Below are positions 61,493 through 64,000 of a stretch of DNA of 64,000 nt, in pieces. Below the pieces are notes generated by a model that had not been told where the DNA came from, made no database searches, and saw nothing but the letters and a program-made list of their open reading frames with translations. The stretch is from JAAOII01 sp965207945. GTDB lineage: Bacteria > Pseudomonadota > Gammaproteobacteria > CBDBNL01 > JAAOII01. The position numbers and the translations under genes were made by a program. How positions within the stretch are numbered: the first letter of the stretch is position 1; each line of letters begins with the position of its first letter. Location of the stretch: positions 434,001 to 498,000 of the forward strand of contig OZ242303.1 of NCBI GenBank assembly GCA_965207945.1, given 5' to 3'.

Positions 61493-62497
61493 TCATAGAT
61501 AAATGCGCGGTTCTATGGTCAGGGATACATCAAACTTGGATAAAACTTTCGTTTGAATTTCATCCGCTAAAGCAATGACATCATCTTGTTGGGCTCCCCC
61601 CAAATTAACCATGCATAAAGCATGCTGCTTGGACATACCTACTTTGCCATTGCCATAGCCCTTAAATCCACATATCTCAAGTAGCGAAGCCGCAGCTAAC
61701 CGAACCTGGTTATCTGCCAGCGCAAAACCTATTACTTTAGGGAACTCTTGTTTAATCTTGCTAAATATTTCGTCAGATACTGTTGGATTATGAAAAAAAC
61801 TTCCCACATTACCCATAACCTCAGGGTTCGGCAAAGTCCCTTTCCTTAGACGAACAACTGCATTAAATACGTCCAGGGGAGTAACATCAAGGGAGTCAAT
61901 ACCTTTCTCACGACTCAGTTCAGCGCGTAGCCGTTCATAAGCAAGGTTAACTTTTGCTTCAGTGCTTAGTTTCATTGTTACTGAAGTAATAATAAACTTA
62001 TCTCGCCACTGATGTTTAAACTTGCTGCTGCGATAAGATAATTCGCACTCACTTGCAGAGAAAATATACATCGCGCCACTTGTTATCTCCACGGCTTGAA
62101 CTGATACTAAAAAATCTTTAAGCTCGCTTCCATAAGCGCCTATGTTTTGTATTGGAGCAGCTCCCACCGAACCAGGAATTAAAGCTAAATTCTCTAACCC
62201 AAAGAATCCATTATTAACACAATACTCAGTTAACTTATGCCAGTTCTCTCCCGCCATAACTTCCAATAGCACATCATTTTTATTTTTTTCTAATACCCGC
62301 ACTCCCCGTATAGCAATTTTTAAGCACAAGCAGTTCCAATCATGAGGCAGAATTACATTACTGGCTTCACCTAAGGGGATAGGAGGTCCAGCATTATCAT
62401 GCGAAATTACTAATGCGTCCTGCAAATCAGCAACTGAACAAATTTCTGCATAATGAGCAACTTTGCAGGGTAATCCAAAACTATTATTAGCTTTCAC
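61493..62497 (-). CDS. murB: UDP-N-acetylenolpyruvoylglucosamine reductase
   Basis: MurB reduces the enolpyruvyl group to lactyl to give UDP-MurNAc for peptidoglycan. It is the E. coli (type I) form: FAD-binding IPLGEASNVI, LIPGSVGAAPIQNIGAYGSEL, the Tyr-loop ECELSYRSSKFKH, and the Ser proton donor in GNVGSFFHNP. The 334 aa length fits. The start is GTG at 62497; an out-of-frame ATG overlaps it by one base (62499). A promoter toward murB is not clear. Confidence 0.94.
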   Translation of the reverse strand: MKANNSFGLPCKVAHYAEICSVADLQDALVISHDNAGPPIPLGEASNVILPHDWNCLCLKIAIRGVRVLEKNKNDVLLEVMAGENWHKLTEYCVNNGFFGLENLALIPGSVGAAPIQNIGAYGSELKDFLVSVQAVEITSGAMYIFSASECELSYRSSKFKHQWRDKFIITSVTMKLSTEAKVNLAYERLRAELSREKGIDSLDVTPLDVFNAVVRLRKGTLPNPEVMGNVGSFFHNPTVSDEIFSKIKQEFPKVIGFALADNQVRLAAASLLEICGFKGYGNGKVGMSKQHALCMVNLGGAQQDDVIALADEIQTKVLSKFDVSLTIEPRIYL

Positions 62498-62549
62498 ATT
62501 AAAACTTTTTATAATACTCCATAACTTAGGTTAATTTATGGCAAATCAA

Positions 62550-62570
62550 CCAATTATGTTATATAATTGG
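62550..62570. promoter_or_regulatory. 21-bp palindrome overlapping a -10 hexamer
   Basis: CCAATTAT-5-ATAATTGG is a perfect 8-bp inverted repeat in the divergent gap between murB and the first Pal-like gene. It contains TATAAT (62562-62567) reading toward the Pal-like gene, so a bound dimer would block that promoter. No regulator is identified. Confidence 0.45.
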
Positions 62571-62608
62571 CTTTAATAATTTAGATTATGCAAAGTTAAG
62601 TATATTTT

Positions 62609-63205
62609 ATGATTTTTATAACGACAAACCTAATAACTTTATTCCAAGGTAATAATAAGCTGGGCAACCTCAGTAAGACATTCGGCAGGGCATTCATGCT
62701 TATGACATTGATTTTATTTGTTTCTTCATGCGCTTCGCGTTCTGCTGCCCTGGTCTCCGATGATCAGCCGCAGGATTTAGGCAATTTTGAGAATTTTGAA
62801 GAAGCGTTCACTCAAGCGGCAGAGCGAAGCGTTATAGGCGATTATGTTGGCAAAGGACGTGCCTCTAATTTAGTTATTTATTTTGATTATGATAGCGCCT
62901 ATTTAGCCCTGGATGGTCGAGCTGCTTTGGATACAGAAATACAAAAAATTATAGCCACCATTAATGCAAAGGGAGGGAATAAAGTGGTAATTCGCATTGA
63001 AGGCCATACAGATGAAAGAGGGAGTGATGAATATAATTTAGCTCTTGGACAAAGGCGCTCAGATAGTGTGGCTCGTTATATGGTTACTAAAGGAATTGGG
63101 CGCAATCAAGTCCAATCGGTGAGTTATGGCGAAAATAGACCATTATCTCGCGGTGGAGGGGAGGCAGCATGGGCGGAAAACAGAAGAGTTGAAATTAATT
63201 ATTGA
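62609..63205 (+). CDS. OmpA/Pal-family lipoprotein (first copy)
   Basis: A peptidoglycan-binding OmpA-like lipoprotein. The signal peptide ends in a lipobox LFVSSC with Cys41, and the OmpA domain (about 85-195) shows IYFDYDSAYL, IEGHTDERGSDEYNLALGQRR and the peptidoglycan-binding ENRRVEI. The n-region of about 28 residues before the hydrophobic core is long if ATG 62609 is right; a later start is possible, but no better ATG with a ribosome site is seen (the in-frame ATGs at 62696 and 62702 lie inside the core). It is followed after 121 bases by a second, shorter Pal. Confidence 0.85.
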   Translation: MIFITTNLITLFQGNNKLGNLSKTFGRAFMLMTLILFVSSCASRSAALVSDDQPQDLGNFENFEEAFTQAAERSVIGDYVGKGRASNLVIYFDYDSAYLALDGRAALDTEIQKIIATINAKGGNKVVIRIEGHTDERGSDEYNLALGQRRSDSVARYMVTKGIGRNQVQSVSYGENRPLSRGGGEAAWAENRRVEINY

Positions 63206-63273
63206 ATTTAACAATTAAGCCACTATAATAAACTATAAGAGTATCGTTGTTGTTTAATTATGATGATGCTTAC

Positions 63274-63303
63274 TTGAGAGTTTGTGTGAATTTATTTTAT
63301 AAC
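63274..63303 (+). promoter_or_regulatory. Promoter and ribosome site of pal
   Basis: TTGAGA (63274-63279) and TATAAC (63298-63303) are 18 bases apart. A good Shine-Dalgarno AAAGG (63314-63318) lies 8 bases before ATG 63327, one of the few clear ones in the window. The second Pal gene thus seems to be expressed independently of the first. Confidence 0.55.
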
Positions 63304-63326
63304 TATTATAACTAAAGGTAACTTAT

Positions 63327-63770
63327 ATGAAATATACAAAAATTTTATTGACTATGTCATTGTTTGCATTTTTTGCAGCTTGTTCTTCAACCCCCGTGGC
63401 TGTAGATCCTGAAACAGATGCAGGTGGTGGTGATGTTGTTGACCGTATTTATTTTGATTTTGATAGATCAGATATAAAGCCAGAATCAATTGAAGTGCTA
63501 GACCAGCATGTAGATGCCATAAAGAAAGCTGTGGAAGCTAATTCTGACCTTGTTGTTCGTATTGAAGGACACTGTGATGAAAGAGGAACCATTGATTACA
63601 ATTTTGCGTTGGGCAATCGCCGAGCACAAGCAGTTTCTAGGTATCTAAGAGTTAAAGGCGTTCCCGCCAATAGCTTAGAAACTATAAGCTATGGTGAAGA
63701 ACAGCCAGCAAAAAATGAATCAAATGAGGCAGCTTGGTCTTTGAACCGCAGAGCAGTATTAGTTTATTAG
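63327..63770 (+). CDS. pal: Peptidoglycan-associated lipoprotein Pal
   Basis: Pal anchors the outer membrane to peptidoglycan and works with the Tol system. The signal peptide ends in a lipobox FFAAC with Cys19. The OmpA domain shows IYFDFDRSDIKPESIEVLDQHV, IEGHCDERGTIDYNFALGNRRAQAV in two overlapping parts, and the terminal LNRRAVLVY. The 147 aa length is slightly short but complete. It has its own promoter and ribosome site, and a strong terminator follows. tolB and cpoB, common neighbours, are not here. Confidence 0.93.
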   Translation: MKYTKILLTMSLFAFFAACSSTPVAVDPETDAGGGDVVDRIYFDFDRSDIKPESIEVLDQHVDAIKKAVEANSDLVVRIEGHCDERGTIDYNFALGNRRAQAVSRYLRVKGVPANSLETISYGEEQPAKNESNEAAWSLNRRAVLVY

Positions 63771-63798
63771 CATTGCTGTAAGATAAAACTGTTTTACT

Positions 63799-63836
63799 AA
63801 AAAAACCGATGCTTATTTTAAGACATCGGTTTTTTT
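63799..63836 (+). terminator. Rho-independent terminator after pal
   Basis: A 13-base stem (A-tract plus CCGATG pairing with CATCGG plus T-tract) with a 12-base loop, followed by TTTGTTT. The A/T-flanked symmetry allows termination in both directions. It ends 14 bases before the rsmD start. Confidence 0.9.
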
Positions 63837-63850
63837 GTTTATAAGAGCCC

Positions 63851-64000
63851 GTGTCATATATTCGTATAAGCGGAGGCAAGCATAGAAATAAGCGACTTGT
63901 CATTCCTTTGCTAGCAGGAATTCGTCCCGCTCAATCTGCAGTGCGTTCTACTTTATTTAACTGGTATGGCAATGATTTAACTAATAAACGTTGTTTAGAT
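63851..64000 (+). CDS. rsmD: 16S rRNA (guanine-966-N2)-methyltransferase, N-terminal part
   Basis: The right edge of the window cuts this gene after 50 codons. It starts with GTG 63851; an in-frame TAA at 63842 rules out a longer frame. YIRISGGKHRNKRL and IRPAQSAVRSTLFNWY are the standard RsmD N-terminus (usually RPTxDRVRETLFNWL). RsmD methylates G966 of 16S rRNA. The S-adenosylmethionine motif would lie just beyond the edge. Confidence 0.88.
   Translation, partial: MSYIRISGGKHRNKRLVIPLLAGIRPAQSAVRSTLFNWYGNDLTNKRCLD

Overview
The window looks like chromosome of a low-GC Gammaproteobacterium. The evidence is an Hda-type DnaA inactivator, an E. coli-type MurB, an RnfA subunit, the lptD-surA order, a Pal lipoprotein, and a rimP-nusA-infB-rbfA-truB cluster. 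I cannot name a genus. Sampled 60-base lines give roughly 37-40% GC in housekeeping genes and about 25-30% GC in much of 18-32 kb. No tRNA or rRNA gene was seen. One structural RNA was found, a short 4.5S/SRP RNA at 45415-45500 (minus).

Layout. 1-8.9 kb: GDP-fucose synthesis (gmd end, fcl), guaA, tadA, then a surface-glycan stretch with three glycosyltransferase genes (one a GT32-GT2 fusion) and a sulfotransferase, with thiE-thiD coupled between them. 8.9-13.7 kb: an unusual run in which two adjacent enzymes, a glutamate-synthase-like FMN protein and a thiamine-diphosphate enzyme, each carry an N-terminal Rieske domain; an unrecognised protein follows. 13.7-15.4 kb: nadA and a lone rnfA, convergent and overlapping.

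15.4-34.6 kb is a dense defence island inserted between rnfA and parE, with no integrase or transposase visible. In order it holds: an M.HhaI-like cytosine methyltransferase with a probable nuclease and Vsr; a two-gene set of a double GHKL ATPase and a receiver-like protein carrying an R-x4-H HEPN-type motif; a secreted repeat protein; an operon of a winged-helix/HNH protein, three different McrB-like AAA+ proteins and one McrC; a GmrSD-type (DUF262/DUF1524) protein; and a second restriction-modification pair with an NPPY methyltransferase. The three McrB proteins have unrelated N-termini but share a PUA/EVE-like insertion inside the AAA+ core. The GHKL/HEPN pair and the triple-McrB operon are the best candidates for undescribed biology.

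34.8-64 kb is housekeeping: parE, a TolC-family gene, lptD-surA, birA-coaX, rpsU-yqeY, hda, ffs, a DAHP synthase, rimP-nusA-infB-rbfA-truB, gltB, infA, dxs, hemE, murB, two Pal-type lipoproteins and the start of rsmD. InfB carries a 251-residue insert built from 21 copies of a [G/S/A]YGQR[T/S]G unit encoded by a 36-bp tandem repeat, which resembles the SYGQ-type low-complexity domain of FUS. Several other core proteins also carry small in-frame repeat expansions. A 28-bp palindromic repeat occurs three times between genes. Several start codons lie only 5-9 bases after a -10-like hexamer, suggesting leaderless transcripts.
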